DNA of 64,000 bases from Jiangella sp. DSM 45060 (GCF_900105175.1 NZ_LT629771.1:7421958-7485957); one strand, 5' to 3'. Counted from the first letter of the stretch, positions 1 to 9,801 are shown. Notes: generated from the sequence alone by a model not told the origin. Numbers and translations: made by a program.

Positions 1-2
1 GG

Positions 3-527
3 TCCAACCCGGGCCGGGTCAACCGCGGCTTCCGGCTGGCGCAGACGTTCAGCGCCGCCGCCATGGCGCTCGGCCACGGCCTGCAGGACGCGCAGAAGAC
101 CATGGGCGTCATCACGCTGGCGCTGGTGGTCGGCGGATACCAGGCCGGCTTCGACGTCCAGTGGTGGGTCATCGTGCTGGCGGCGACGGCGCTCGCGGCG
201 GGCACGTACGCGGGCGGCTGGCGGATCATGCGGACTCTGGGCCGGCGCATCGTGCACCTCGACCCGCCGATGGGCTTCGCCGCCGAGTCGGTGGCGGCCG
301 GTGTCCTCTACACGACGGCGTTCGCCTACCACGCGCCGATCTCGACCACCCAGACCATCACCTCCGCCGTCATCGGCGTCGGTTCGACGAAGCGGCTGTC
401 GGCCGTGCGGTGGGGCGTCGCCGGGAACATCGTCACCGCCTGGGTGCTCACCATCCCGATGGCCGGTCTCGCGGCGGCGCTCAGCTATGGCCTGCTGCAC
501 CTCGTGCCTGGACTCAGCTCGCTCTGA
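3..527 (+). CDS. pit: Inorganic phosphate transporter, PiT family (C-terminal part)
   Basis: The frame is open from the first bases of the window and ends at 527, so only about the last 175 residues are visible; the first ATG at 63 is internal. The stretch S-AAMALGHGLQDAQKTMGVI is the conserved C-terminal signature of PiT permeases, which import phosphate (often as a metal-phosphate complex) with protons. About four hydrophobic segments follow, including AGVLYTTAFAYHAPISTTQTI, another conserved PiT block. Placement a few kb from pstSCAB and ppk fits a phosphate cluster. A PhoU-like DUF47 partner would be expected upstream, outside the window. Confidence 0.93.
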   Translation, partial: SNPGRVNRGFRLAQTFSAAAMALGHGLQDAQKTMGVITLALVVGGYQAGFDVQWWVIVLAATALAAGTYAGGWRIMRTLGRRIVHLDPPMGFAAESVAAGVLYTTAFAYHAPISTTQTITSAVIGVGSTKRLSAVRWGVAGNIVTAWVLTIPMAGLAAALSYGLLHLVPGLSSL

Positions 528-589
528 GCGGCGCCCCGGCGGCGTCCGGGTCTTGACAGGCCGGAGTGATCACCGACAGACTCGTCCGC

Positions 590-603
590 GGTAAGCGCTT
601 TCC
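590..603. promoter_or_regulatory. LacI-type operator candidate
   Basis: GGTAAGCGCTTTCC is a near-perfect palindrome around a central CG and resembles operators of LacI/GalR-family sugar repressors. It lies 36 bp before the start of the large secreted sugar-related gene. A TTGACA box lies at 553-558. No LacI regulator is present in the window, so the assignment rests on the motif alone. Confidence 0.5.
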
Positions 604-638
604 GAATCGTCCTCACCCCCGCATGGACGGAGTCCCGA

Positions 639-3600
639 ATGCGCCGATCCAGCCTGCTCTCAGCCCTGTCCGCCGGTGTCCTGGCGGCCGCGCTCGCCGG
701 CGCCCCGCCGACGTCAGCCGCACCCGATCCGCCACCGGCCGTCGCCGCGGATGCCCAGTTCCGCGCCCTGGTGTTCTCCGCCGCGACCGGCGAGCCGCAG
801 GAGCCGGTCGCGGCGGGCGCCGCCCTGATCCAGGAGCTCGGCGCCGCGAACGACTTCGAGGTGGTGGTCGACGACTCCACCGCGGTGTTCACCGACGCCG
901 AACTGGCCGGCTTCGACGTCGTCGTCTTCAACAACACGCCGGCGGACGGTGCGCTGCTCAGCGAGGAAGAGCGCGCGGCGTTCACCCGCTATATCCAGAA
1001 CGGCGGCGGCTACGTCGGCCTGCACGCCGCGGCCGCGGCCGAGCCCGATTGGGAGTGGTACGGCGGACTCGTCGGGGCCCGGGTCAGCCACGCCGACCTC
1101 GGCGGCGCCGGCACGCTGCCCGGCCGCATCGAGGTACTGGACCAGGTGCACCCGTCGACCAGCGAGCTGCCGCAGCTGTGGGAGCGCTCGGAGGGCTGGG
1201 TCAACCTCGACGCCGACCCGACCGGCAGCGTGCACGTGCTGGCCGAGGTCAAGCTCCGCGACGGCATCCCCGGCCTCGACTCCGGCCTGAACCACCCGTT
1301 CTCGTGGTGCCAGGTCTACGACGGCGGCCGGTCCTGGTACACCGCCGGCGGCCACGACGCCGCCGCGTTCGACGAGCCGGAGTTCGCCGGGCACCTGCTC
1401 GGCGGCCTCACCTGGGCGGCCGGCGCCGTGCCGGGCGACTGCGGGGCGACGGACGCCGAGAGCTTCGCCGTCACGCAGCTCACCGACGACCTCGCCGACC
1501 CGTTCGAGCTGGAGGTGCTGCCGGATCGCCGGGTCATGTACATCCAGCGCACCGGGCAGTTCAAGCTGATCGACCAGACGACGCTGGAGGTCACGACCGT
1601 CGGCGACCTGGAGCTGGGACTCAGCACCGCCCGGCACTCGGACGGGTTGACCGGCTTCGCGCTGGACCCGGACTTCGCCGCGAACGGCTGGGTGTACGCG
1701 ATGTACTCCGACCCCGACGTCGCCCGGATGAACATCTCCCGGTTCACCTTCGACTTCGAGACGTCGCTGCTGGACATGGAGTCGGAGAGCCGGCTACTCG
1801 ATTTCCCGACGTGGCGCGACATCGGCCTGGCCAACGTGCACATGGGCGGCGCGGTCGAGTTCGGGCCGGACGGCAGCCTGTACGCCTCGATGGGCGACAA
1901 CACCGACTTCTCGCAGTCGAACAACTACGCGCCGATCGACGAGCGGCCGGACCGCGCGGCGTGGGACGCCCAGGCGACGTCGGCCAACACGAACGACCTG
2001 CGTGGCAAGGTGATCCGGATCCAGCCCACCGATGACGGCGGCTACACCATCCCGGAGGGCAACCTGTTCCCGCCGGGGACCGCGCAGACCCGGCCGGAGA
2101 TCTTCGCGATGGGGTTCCGCAACCCGTTCCGCATGACCGTCGACCAGCAGACCGGTGACGTGCTCGTCGCCGACTACGGGCCGGACGCCACCCAGGCGAA
2201 CCCGGAGCGCGGCCCCGAGGGGCTGGTCGAGTGGAACGTCGTCAGCGAGGCCGGCAACTACGGCTGGCCGCACTGCGTCGGGAACAACCTCCCCTACATC
2301 GACTACGACTTCGCCACCGGCACCTCGGGTGAGCCGTTCGACTGCGCCGGCGGCCCGGTCAACGACTCGCCGCACAACACCGGCCTGCAGCAGCTCCCGC
2401 CGGTGCGGGAGGCGTTCGTCTGGTACGGCTACGGCACGTCGCCGAACTTCCCCGAGCTGGGCAGCGGCGGCGCGGCCCCGATGAGCGGCCCGGTCTACGA
2501 CTACGACCCGGACCTGGAGTCCGACACCAAGTTCCCCGAGTACTACGACGGCAAGTGGTTCGTCTTCGAGTACGCCCGGAACTGGTACAAGACCATCACG
2601 CGGGACGAGGAGACCGGCGGCCTGCTGTCGATCAACCCGGTGTTCGGCGGCACCACCTTCCGCGGCCCGTTCGACGCGACGTTCGGCCCGGACGGCTCCA
2701 TGTACGTCATCGACTTCGGCTCCGGCAGCGGGGCGGGACGCGGCGACGTCAACGAGGGCGCCGGCATCTACCGCATCGACTACGTCGGCGGCGACCGCCC
2801 GCCGACCCCGAAGGCGTCAGGCACGCCGACGTCGGGCCAGCTGCCGCTGACCGTGCAGTTCTCCAGCGAGGGCACCGAGCACTCTGCCGGCCTGCCGATG
2901 ACGTTCCACTGGTCCTTCGGCGACGGCGCCACCTCGGACGAGCCGAACCCGTCGCACACCTACACCGAGGCGGGCAACTACACCGCGCTGCTCACCGTCA
3001 CCGACAGCCGGGACCGCAGCTCGGTGGCCGCGGTCCGGATCTCGGCCGGCAACACCCGGCCGGAGGTCGGGTTCAGCTGGCCACCGCACGGCGGCTTCTT
3101 CGACTGGGGTGACGAGGTCGCCTACGACGTGACGGTCGACGACGTCGAGGACGGCAGCATCGCCGACGGCTCGATCGAGTGCGGCGCCGTGACCGTGGGC
3201 GCGCTGCTCGGGCACGACCAGCACGCGCACCCGCTGGACAACTACCCGCACTGCACCGGGACGATTCCGACCATCACCGACGGCGGGCACGGCCAGGAGA
3301 CCAACCTCTACTACGTGTTCGAGGCGAGCTTCACGGACGCCGGAGCGCCCGGCGTCGAGCCGCTCACCGGCGGTGACGCCGTCCGGCTGAACCCGAAGCG
3401 GCGCGAGGCCGAGCACTACGCCGCGGGCGAGGGCGTGCAGGTCTTCGAACGGCCGCTGGCCAGCGCGCGGGCGCGGGTAGGCAGCATCTCGCACGGCGAC
3501 TGGATCAGGTTCGACACGGTGAACCTGGCGAACATCGAGTCGCTCACCGTCGGTGCCTCCTCGGCCGCGCACGGCGGCACCATCGAGGTGCGCCGCGACG

Positions 3601-5288
3601 CGCCCGACGGCGACCTGCTGGGCTCGGTGGACGTGCCCGTGACCGGCAACGTCGACACCGTCGTCGAGCGGACCACCGACCTGGTCGACCCGGGCGACAC
3701 CTTCGACATCTACCTGGTGTTCCGCAACGAGGGTGTCACCGCAGACCTGCTGGCGCTGGACTGGTTGCGGTTCAACGGCGACGGCGTCAGCGTGCCGCGT
3801 CCGCCGTGCGAGGACGGCGGCGTGGACGAGTTCGACGGCGACGCGCTGAACACGTCCTGCTGGTCGTCGATCGTCCGCCACGACCCGGCCGGCTACCGGG
3901 TGGCCGGCGGGCAGCTGGTGCTGCCGACGGCGCACGGCGAGCTGACCTCCGCCCAGGCCGACGCGAAGAACCTCGTCATGCGGCCGGCGCCGGAGGGCGG
4001 CTGGACCGCCACCACCCGCGTCACCGCCGACGTGAGCACCGCGTTCCAGCAGGCCGGCCTCGTCCTGCACGCCGGTGACGCCGACTTCGCCAAGGCGGTG
4101 GTGATGGCACGGCCGGACGGCACCCGGCGGATGTCGTTCTTCACCGTCGCGGGCGGGCAGGAGCGCAACACGTCGGCCGACTACGTCGCGCTGCCGGCCG
4201 ACTTCCCCGACACGTTCGACCTGCGGCTGGTCAGCGACGGGCTGGAGGTGCGGGCGGAGTACTCCACCGACGGGGAGCAGTGGCTGCCGGTGGGCCGTCC
4301 GTACGGCCTGGGCACGATGTCGACGTGGAACGTGGGCATGCTGGCGCTGTCCGGCGGCAACGGCGACCCGAACATCCCCGTCGTCGACGTCGCGTTCGAC
4401 CGGTTCGAGCTGACCGAGTCCGAGCCGCAGGTGTGCCCGGACCCCGAGCCGGCCGACGGCTTCACCGCCCTCTGGGACGGCAAGTCGCTGGAGAACTGGG
4501 CGATGGTCGGCAACGGCTCGTTCACCGTCACGTCCGACTGCACGCTGCTCAGCCGCGGCTCCGGCGGCCTGCTGTGGTACACGCCGCAGGCCTTCGGCGA
4601 CTTCCACCTGCGGCTGCAGTACAAGATGAACAACGCGTCGGACAACTCCGGGGTCTTCATGCGCTTCCCGGCGCCGCTGGACTGGGAGGGCCCGTGGGTC
4701 CGTCAGCCCGACGACAGCGTGCGGGGCTACGAGGCGCAACTCCACGACGACCCGGGCGGCGGCGACCCGCAGAAGACCGGCTCGATCTACAACTTCGCCA
4801 CCATCACCGACGTCCTGGCGAACCCGATCGGCGAGTGGAACACCTACGAGATCCGCGCCGTCGGGCAGACCTACACCGTCTGGCTCAACGGCGAGCTCGT
4901 CAACACCTACACCGGTGACGGCAGCCGGGCGCTCGAGGGCCACCTCGGGTTCCAGAACCACCACGACGGCTCCGACGTCGAGATCCGCGACGTGTGGATC
5001 GCCCCGGTCGAGGGCGCCTGCCCGCAGCCGGACCGGCGGGCCACCGTCGTCGTCGGGACGGTCGACAGCGGCGTGCCGAACCGTGCGGCCGCCGACGGAT
5101 GCACCGTCAACGACCTCATCGAGGAGGACCGCGACTGGGGATCGTCCGGCGCGTTCCTCCGGCACGTCGGCGAGGTGCTGGAGCAGCTGGTCGGCGAGGG
5201 CGTGCTCGACGACCGGGAGGCCGCCGCGATCCGCCGGGCCGCGGCGGAGTCCGGCATCGGCCGGGGCGGCGCGATCGCGATGCGCTGA
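639..5288 (+). CDS. Secreted multidomain protein: ThuA, sugar dehydrogenase, PKD, CBM6, DUF1080
   Basis: The 1549-residue product starts with a signal peptide (MRRSSLLSALSAGVLAAALA, cleavage near residue 27). Approximate domains are ThuA-like trehalose-utilisation fold 42-265; glucose/sorbosone dehydrogenase-type beta-propeller 280-690 (conserved AMGFRNPFRMTVD and YGWPHC stretches); PKD domain 712-795 (HWSFGDG, SHTYTEAGNYT); CBM6-like carbohydrate module 915-1040; a concanavalin-like module 1055-1245; DUF1080 (3-keto-glycoside hydrolase/lyase fold) 1255-1450; and a short helical C-terminus resembling a FIMAH domain. ThuA and DUF1080 are tied to 3-keto-sugar metabolism, so an extracellular role in oxidising or cleaving glycosides is likely but inferred. 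A candidate LacI-type operator precedes it. Start chosen by the signal peptide and an upstream GGAG. Confidence 0.9.
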   Translation: MRRSSLLSALSAGVLAAALAGAPPTSAAPDPPPAVAADAQFRALVFSAATGEPQEPVAAGAALIQELGAANDFEVVVDDSTAVFTDAELAGFDVVVFNNTPADGALLSEEERAAFTRYIQNGGGYVGLHAAAAAEPDWEWYGGLVGARVSHADLGGAGTLPGRIEVLDQVHPSTSELPQLWERSEGWVNLDADPTGSVHVLAEVKLRDGIPGLDSGLNHPFSWCQVYDGGRSWYTAGGHDAAAFDEPEFAGHLLGGLTWAAGAVPGDCGATDAESFAVTQLTDDLADPFELEVLPDRRVMYIQRTGQFKLIDQTTLEVTTVGDLELGLSTARHSDGLTGFALDPDFAANGWVYAMYSDPDVARMNISRFTFDFETSLLDMESESRLLDFPTWRDIGLANVHMGGAVEFGPDGSLYASMGDNTDFSQSNNYAPIDERPDRAAWDAQATSANTNDLRGKVIRIQPTDDGGYTIPEGNLFPPGTAQTRPEIFAMGFRNPFRMTVDQQTGDVLVADYGPDATQANPERGPEGLVEWNVVSEAGNYGWPHCVGNNLPYIDYDFATGTSGEPFDCAGGPVNDSPHNTGLQQLPPVREAFVWYGYGTSPNFPELGSGGAAPMSGPVYDYDPDLESDTKFPEYYDGKWFVFEYARNWYKTITRDEETGGLLSINPVFGGTTFRGPFDATFGPDGSMYVIDFGSGSGAGRGDVNEGAGIYRIDYVGGDRPPTPKASGTPTSGQLPLTVQFSSEGTEHSAGLPMTFHWSFGDGATSDEPNPSHTYTEAGNYTALLTVTDSRDRSSVAAVRISAGNTRPEVGFSWPPHGGFFDWGDEVAYDVTVDDVEDGSIADGSIECGAVTVGALLGHDQHAHPLDNYPHCTGTIPTITDGGHGQETNLYYVFEASFTDAGAPGVEPLTGGDAVRLNPKRREAEHYAAGEGVQVFERPLASARARVGSISHGDWIRFDTVNLANIESLTVGASSAAHGGTIEVRRDAPDGDLLGSVDVPVTGNVDTVVERTTDLVDPGDTFDIYLVFRNEGVTADLLALDWLRFNGDGVSVPRPPCEDGGVDEFDGDALNTSCWSSIVRHDPAGYRVAGGQLVLPTAHGELTSAQADAKNLVMRPAPEGGWTATTRVTADVSTAFQQAGLVLHAGDADFAKAVVMARPDGTRRMSFFTVAGGQERNTSADYVALPADFPDTFDLRLVSDGLEVRAEYSTDGEQWLPVGRPYGLGTMSTWNVGMLALSGGNGDPNIPVVDVAFDRFELTESEPQVCPDPEPADGFTALWDGKSLENWAMVGNGSFTVTSDCTLLSRGSGGLLWYTPQAFGDFHLRLQYKMNNASDNSGVFMRFPAPLDWEGPWVRQPDDSVRGYEAQLHDDPGGGDPQKTGSIYNFATITDVLANPIGEWNTYEIRAVGQTYTVWLNGELVNTYTGDGSRALEGHLGFQNHHDGSDVEIRDVWIAPVEGACPQPDRRATVVVGTVDSGVPNRAAADGCTVNDLIEEDRDWGSSGAFLRHVGEVLEQLVGEGVLDDREAAAIRRAAAESGIGRGGAIAMR

Positions 5289-5303
5289 CGCCGCACGTAC
5301 GAA

Positions 5304-5349
5304 GGCCGGGCCCGCCCGTCACGCCGCAGCGTGGTGGGCGGGCTCCGGA
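5304..5349. terminator. Bidirectional hairpin between convergent genes
   Basis: A GC-rich inverted repeat (left arm GGCCGGGCCCGCCC, right arm GGGCGGGCTCCGG, about 18-nt loop) fills the gap between the large secreted gene and the end of pstB. It can act as a terminator in both directions. No long T-tract follows, which is common in actinomycetes. Confidence 0.6.
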
Positions 5350-5352
5350 CCG

Positions 5353-6132
5353 TCAGCCGAAGCGGCCTGAGACGTAGTCCTCGGTGGCCTTCACGCTGGG
5401 GTTGGTGAAGATCTTCGCGGTGTCGTCCATCTCGATCAGCTTGCCGGGCTTGCCGGTGCCGGCGATGTTGAAGAACGCCGTGCGGTCGCTGACCCGGGCG
5501 GCCTGCTGCATGTTGTGGGTGACGATGACGATCGTGTAGTTCTGCTTGAGCTCGCCGATGAGGTCCTCGATGGCCAGCGTCGAGATCGGGTCGAGCGCCG
5601 AGCACGGCTCGTCCATCAGCAGCACGTCGGGCTGCACAGCGATGGCCCGCGCGATGCACAGACGCTGCTGCTGCCCGCCGGACAGGCCCGAGCCGGGCTT
5701 GTCGAGGCGGTCCTTGACCTCGTTCCACAGGTTCGCGCCCTGCAGCGAGCGCTCCACGACGTCCCTGGCGTCGCTCTTGCTCATCCGGGTGCTGTTGAGC
5801 TTCATGCCGGCCAGCACGTTGTCGCGGATGGACATCGTCGGGAACGGGTTGGGCCGCTGGAACACCATGCCGACCTGGCGCCGGACGGTGACGGGGTCGA
5901 CGGTGGGGCCGTAGAGGTCCTCGCCGTCGAGCAGCACCTTGCCCTGCACGCGCGCGCCCGGAATGACCTCGTGCATGCGGTTGAGGGTGCGGATGAAGGT
6001 CGACTTCCCGCAGCCGGACGGGCCGATGAAGGCCGTGACCGAACGGGGCTCGATGGCCATCGACACCCCCTCGACCGCGAGGAAGTTGCCGTAGTAGACG
6101 TTGAGATCGCCGACGTCGATGCGCTTGGACAT
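5353..6132 (-). CDS. pstB: Phosphate ABC transporter ATP-binding protein PstB
   Basis: The 259-residue ATPase powers high-affinity phosphate import at the cytoplasmic face of PstCA. It has Walker [11 protein letters not shown], the Q-loop region FQRPNPFP, the ABC signature LSGGQQQRL and Walker [14 protein letters not shown]. The length and the conserved C-terminal block [10 protein letters not shown] are typical of PstB. It is the last gene of pstS-pstC-pstA-pstB and starts 18 bp after the pstA stop, so co-transcription is expected. Control is probably through the PHO box upstream of pstS. Confidence 0.98.
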   Translation of the reverse strand: MSKRIDVGDLNVYYGNFLAVEGVSMAIEPRSVTAFIGPSGCGKSTFIRTLNRMHEVIPGARVQGKVLLDGEDLYGPTVDPVTVRRQVGMVFQRPNPFPTMSIRDNVLAGMKLNSTRMSKSDARDVVERSLQGANLWNEVKDRLDKPGSGLSGGQQQRLCIARAIAVQPDVLLMDEPCSALDPISTLAIEDLIGELKQNYTIVIVTHNMQQAARVSDRTAFFNIAGTGKPGKLIEMDDTAKIFTNPSVKATEDYVSGRFG

Positions 6133-6150
6133 AAGGGCGGTTTCCTTGCT

Positions 6151-7263
6151 CTAGCGGCCGGTCTTCGGGGCGAACAGGCGGGCGATGAGTCGGGCGACCA
6201 GGTTCAGCAGCATGACGATCAGGATGAGCGTCAGCGCCGCGGCCCAGGCCCGGTCGAAGCTCGGCTGCGGCGACGAGCCCGACAGCGGCCGCATGGCCTG
6301 ACTGTAGACGTACGCCGGCAGCGACATCATCCAGTCGGAGAACGGGTTGCTGTTGATCGACGAGGTGAAGCCGGCGGTGACGATCAGTGGCGCGGTCTCG
6401 CCGACGACGCGGGCGATGGCCAGCGTCACGCCCGACGCGATGCCGGAGATCGCCGTCGGGATGACCACCCGGACGATGGTGCGCCACTTCGGCACGCCCA
6501 GCGCGTACGCCGCCTCGCGCAGCTCGTTCGGGACGATCCGCAGCATCTCCTCGCTGGAGCGCACGACCACCGGGATCATCAGCACCGACAGCGCGACGGC
6601 GCCGGCGAAGCCGTTGCGGGTGCCGACGCCGAACAGCACCGCGAACAGCGCGGCGGCGAACAGGCCGGCCACGATCGACGGGATGCCGGTCATGACGTCG
6701 ACGAAGAACGTGATCGCCTTGGCCAGCCGGCCGCGTCCGTACTCGACCAGGTAGACCGAGGTGAGCAGGCCGATCGGCACCGAGATGACGGTGGCCAGGC
6801 CGGTGATGAGGAAGGTGCCGAGGATGGCGTGGTACGCGCCGCCGATGTACGGCGCGGCGCCCTCCAGCGCCTGCTGGTCGTTCAGGCCGGTGACGTTGCG
6901 CATCGACGTCGTCAGGAAGTCGATGCTGAACCGCGCCATGCCGTTGTCGATCACCGACCAGATGACCGAGACAAGCGGCACCAGCGCGATGCCGAACGCG
7001 GTGTAGACGAGCCCGGTGACCAGCTTGTCGGTGGCCTTGCGCCGGCCCTCGACCACTGCCGAGAGGACGGTGTTGACGACCAGGAAGGCCAGTACCGAGA
7101 GCACGGCGAAGGAGACGACGGAGAACCCGCCGAAGATCGCGGACAGTCCGGCGCCGGCCGCGATCGACAGCACCAGGACGATCTGCGTGGTGTAGCGGGG
7201 CAGCTGGTTCTGGGCCAGCGAGCTGCTCCCGGCCGGCGGCGCGGGCTTCGTGACGACGGACAT
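6151..7263 (-). CDS. pstA: Phosphate ABC transporter permease PstA
   Basis: The 370-residue protein is longer than typical PstA because of an N-terminal extension with extra hydrophobic segments (about residues 25-125). The permease core follows. The EAA-type loop, LREAAYALGVPKWRTIVRVVIPTA, contacts the ATPase PstB. The start codon overlaps the pstC stop in a TGATG arrangement, implying translational coupling. It forms the membrane channel with PstC for phosphate delivered by PstS. Confidence 0.96.
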   Translation of the reverse strand: MSVVTKPAPPAGSSSLAQNQLPRYTTQIVLVLSIAAGAGLSAIFGGFSVVSFAVLSVLAFLVVNTVLSAVVEGRRKATDKLVTGLVYTAFGIALVPLVSVIWSVIDNGMARFSIDFLTTSMRNVTGLNDQQALEGAAPYIGGAYHAILGTFLITGLATVISVPIGLLTSVYLVEYGRGRLAKAITFFVDVMTGIPSIVAGLFAAALFAVLFGVGTRNGFAGAVALSVLMIPVVVRSSEEMLRIVPNELREAAYALGVPKWRTIVRVVIPTAISGIASGVTLAIARVVGETAPLIVTAGFTSSINSNPFSDWMMSLPAYVYSQAMRPLSGSSPQPSFDRAWAAALTLILIVMLLNLVARLIARLFAPKTGR

Positions 7264-8216
7264 CAGTTGGCCCCCGAGAACTCACTGCGGCGCGACACGA
7301 TCCACCGCGCGAACATGTTCACGGCCAGCGTGATGGCGAACAGCACCAGGCCGGCGGCGATGAGCGTGTTGGTCTTGAGCCCCGACGACTCGGGGAAGTC
7401 CAGGGCGATCTCGGCGGCGATGGTGTTGTTGCCGGCGGTGACCATGGACCACGTGAAGCCGCCGGTCGAGAGCACCATCGCGACGGCCATCGTCTCGCCG
7501 AGCGCACGGCCCAGGCCGAGCATGATGCCGGAGATGATGCCCGGCCGGCCGAACGGGATGACGGCCATGCGGATCATCTCCCAGCGGGTGGCGCCCAGCG
7601 CCAGCGCGGCCTCCTCGTGCAGCGTCGGCGTCTGCAGGAACACCTCGCGCGAGATGGCGGTGATGATCGGCAGGATCATCACCGCGAGCACCAGGCCGGC
7701 CGTCATCATCGTGCGGCCGGTGGCCGAGGCCGGGCCGGAGAAGAACGGGATGAAGCCGAGGTTGTCGGCCAGCCAGCCCCAGGCCGGCTGCACCTGCGGC
7801 GCCAGCCACTGGATGCCCCATAGGCCGAACACGACGCTCGGGATGGCGGCGAGCAGGTCGACGATGTAGCCGAGGCCCTGCGCGAGCCGCCGCGGTGCGT
7901 AGTGCGAGATGAACAGCGCGATGCCCAGCGCCAGCGGCGTCGCCACGATCAGCGCGATGACCGCCGCGGCGAGCGTGCCGAAGACCAGCGGCCAGACGTA
8001 GGAGAAGAAGCCCTCGCCACCGTCGATCTCCGACGGGTCGGCCGTGAACGTGGGCAGCGCCTCCCGGACCAGGAAGGCGGCCACGCCGGCGAGGATGACC
8101 AGGATCAGGATGCCCGCGACCTGCGCGGACCGGGAGAAGATGCGGTCGCCGGGGCGCGTCTTCGCCCGCCGGGCTACGACGGGCCGCTCGGTCGGCGGTG
8201 GTTCGGTGGTGGTCAC
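7263..8216 (-). CDS. pstC: Phosphate ABC transporter permease PstC
   Basis: The 317-residue membrane protein has six main hydrophobic segments and the EAA loop HEEAALALGATRWEMIRMAVIPFG that docks on PstB. The conserved PstC segment LAAIPSVVFGLWG is present. It lies 123 bp after the pstS stop, with a strong stem-loop in the gap. Such a structure commonly lowers expression of the permease genes relative to the more abundant binding protein. It overlaps pstA by one base. Confidence 0.97.
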   Translation of the reverse strand: MTTTEPPPTERPVVARRAKTRPGDRIFSRSAQVAGILILVILAGVAAFLVREALPTFTADPSEIDGGEGFFSYVWPLVFGTLAAAVIALIVATPLALGIALFISHYAPRRLAQGLGYIVDLLAAIPSVVFGLWGIQWLAPQVQPAWGWLADNLGFIPFFSGPASATGRTMMTAGLVLAVMILPIITAISREVFLQTPTLHEEAALALGATRWEMIRMAVIPFGRPGIISGIMLGLGRALGETMAVAMVLSTGGFTWSMVTAGNNTIAAEIALDFPESSGLKTNTLIAAGLVLFAITLAVNMFARWIVSRRSEFSGAN

Positions 8217-8269
8217 GGCGTCAGCTCCGGGTCGTGGAGGTCTCGCGGTTCATGCCGGTGTCGTGCGGA

Positions 8270-8310
8270 CGCCGGGCGGTCCGTCCCGCATGGGAACGAG
8301 CCGCCCGGCG
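8270..8310 (-). terminator. Stem-loop between pstS and pstC
   Basis: The arms CGCCGGGCGG and CCGCCCGGCG (10 bp, perfect) enclose a further TCCC/GGGA stem. The structure lies between the pstS stop and the pstC start inside the operon. It is best read as a partial terminator or mRNA-stabilising element setting the pstS to pstCAB ratio. That function is inferred from position. Confidence 0.6.
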
Positions 8311-8339
8311 ACGTGGAACTCCGTGGCACAGGATAGGAC

Positions 8340-9485
8340 TCAGCCGACCTCGATCGACTCGACGACGGCCTGCACCTCGGCCTGCAGCTCCGGCGAGATC
8401 GGAGCCGAGCCCGCGGCGGCGGCCGCGGCCTGCTGGCCCTCGTCGCTCGCGACGTAGCCGACGTACGCCTTCACCAGGTCACCGACCGCCGGGTCGGCGT
8501 ACGAGGTGCAGACGACGGTGTACGAGACCAGCACGATCGGGTAGGCGCCGGACTCCGTGGTGTCGCGGGCCAGCTCCAGCACGATGTCGTTCTCGGCCCG
8601 GCCCTCGGCGCGCGGCGACGCGTCGACGACGGCGGCAGCGGCCTCGGCCGAGTACTCGACGAACTCCGCGCCGACGCCGATGGCGGCGGTCTGCAGGTCG
8701 CCGACGGCGGCGGCGCTGGCGTAGCCGATGGTGCCCTCGGCGGCCTGGACGGCGGCGATGACGCCCGGGGTCTGTGCGCCCGCCTCACCCGGCAGGTCGC
8801 CCGGCCACTCGCCGCTGACCTCGTACGTCCACGCCTCCGGCGCGGCCGCGGCCAGGTACTCGACGAAGTTCTCGGTGGTGCCCGACTCGTCCGAGCGGTG
8901 CACCGGCGTGATGGTGGTGTCCGGCAGCGTGGCGTCCGGGTTGTCCGCGACGATGGCCGGGTCGTTCCAGGTGGTGATGGTGCCGTTGAAGATGTTCGCC
9001 AGCGTCACCGGGCCCAGCTGCAGGTTGTCGACACCCGGCAGGTTGTACGGCACGGCGATCGGGTCGATGAACAGCGGCAGGTCGACGGCCGGGGCGCCAC
9101 AGGCGGTCTCGGCGGCCGCCAGCTCCTCCTCGTCGAGGGCGGCGTCGGAGCCCGCGAACGCAACCGCGCCGGAGGTGAACTGCTCGCGGCCGGCGCCGGA
9201 GCCCTCGGGAGCGTAGTTGACGGTGACGTCGGGGTACTGGCCCTGGAAACCGGCGATCCAGGCCTGGACCGCGGACTCCTGCGAGCTGGCGCCGGCGCCG
9301 TTCAGCGTGCCGGACAGGTCGCCGCCGGCGTCGCCGTTGGGCTCCTCACTGCTCCCGCCGCCGGGGCTCTCTTCGTTCGACGAGTTGTCGGTGTCGGGGT
9401 CCGAGCCGCAGGCTGCCAGCACGAGGGCGGCCGCGCTGGCGACGGCTACGGGTGCCAGCGTGCGGCGCACGATGCTGAGGTTCAC
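8340..9485 (-). CDS. pstS: Phosphate-binding lipoprotein PstS
   Basis: The GTG at 9485 is chosen as start because GGAAGGAC lies 7 nt upstream and the protein then begins directly with a lipoprotein signal (about 27 residues, LVLAAC lipobox); a longer frame reaches 9671 but adds non-signal sequence. The mature protein has a Ser/Glu/Gly-rich linker, then the periplasmic binding fold. The typical PstS phosphate-binding stretches GAGASSQ, EGSGAGREQF and HRSDESGTTENF are visible. It captures phosphate outside the membrane for PstCAB. The length (381 residues) is normal. Confidence 0.97.
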   Translation of the reverse strand: MNLSIVRRTLAPVAVASAAALVLAACGSDPDTDNSSNEESPGGGSSEEPNGDAGGDLSGTLNGAGASSQESAVQAWIAGFQGQYPDVTVNYAPEGSGAGREQFTSGAVAFAGSDAALDEEELAAAETACGAPAVDLPLFIDPIAVPYNLPGVDNLQLGPVTLANIFNGTITTWNDPAIVADNPDATLPDTTITPVHRSDESGTTENFVEYLAAAAPEAWTYEVSGEWPGDLPGEAGAQTPGVIAAVQAAEGTIGYASAAAVGDLQTAAIGVGAEFVEYSAEAAAAVVDASPRAEGRAENDIVLELARDTTESGAYPIVLVSYTVVCTSYADPAVGDLVKAYVGYVASDEGQQAAAAAAGSAPISPELQAEVQAVVESIEVG

Positions 9486-9564
9486 GTCTGGTGTCCTTCC
9501 TGGACCTATTCGTCCTTGCGTATCGCCTAGAAACGTAGATTTCGGAGGTGACGCCGTTCCCCGC

Positions 9565-9586
9565 TGAGAGTGAACGGGGCATGAAC
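9565..9586 (-). promoter_or_regulatory. PHO box upstream of pstS
   Basis: On the minus strand two 11-bp direct-repeat units lie end to end, GTTCATGCCCC followed by GTTCACTCTCA. They match the PhoP-binding PHO-box format of streptomycetes (GTTCA core, 11-bp period). The box sits 80 bp upstream of the pstS start. A further unit-like GTTCACGTGAC lies at 9631-9641, exactly five periods upstream, and may be chance. It implies PhoR-PhoP induction under phosphate limitation; neither regulator is in the window. Confidence 0.8.
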
Positions 9587-9801
9587 GCCTGGCGCAGAGC
9601 AGACGACGGATCGCTGTCCGTGTGATGGCTGTCACGTGAACAGGCCGCGTGGTCGGTTGCGAGACGGTCACGACCTGCCGATGAGAGGGGTCACAGGTCG
9701 GTAACCAGCGGCGGGGCAGCTTCGCGCACTCGGCGGTCGGCGGGCGCCGGCTTCGCGGCTTGGGCGCGAGGCGGGCGGCTTCGCGTAGGCGGCGGGCGCT
9801 G

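Noticed and set aside
2817..5165. Long minus-strand open frame (782 codons) opposite the secreted multidomain gene
   Set aside because: Arg/Asp/Val-rich shadow typical of GC-rich DNA; the plus-strand protein has clear domains throughout.
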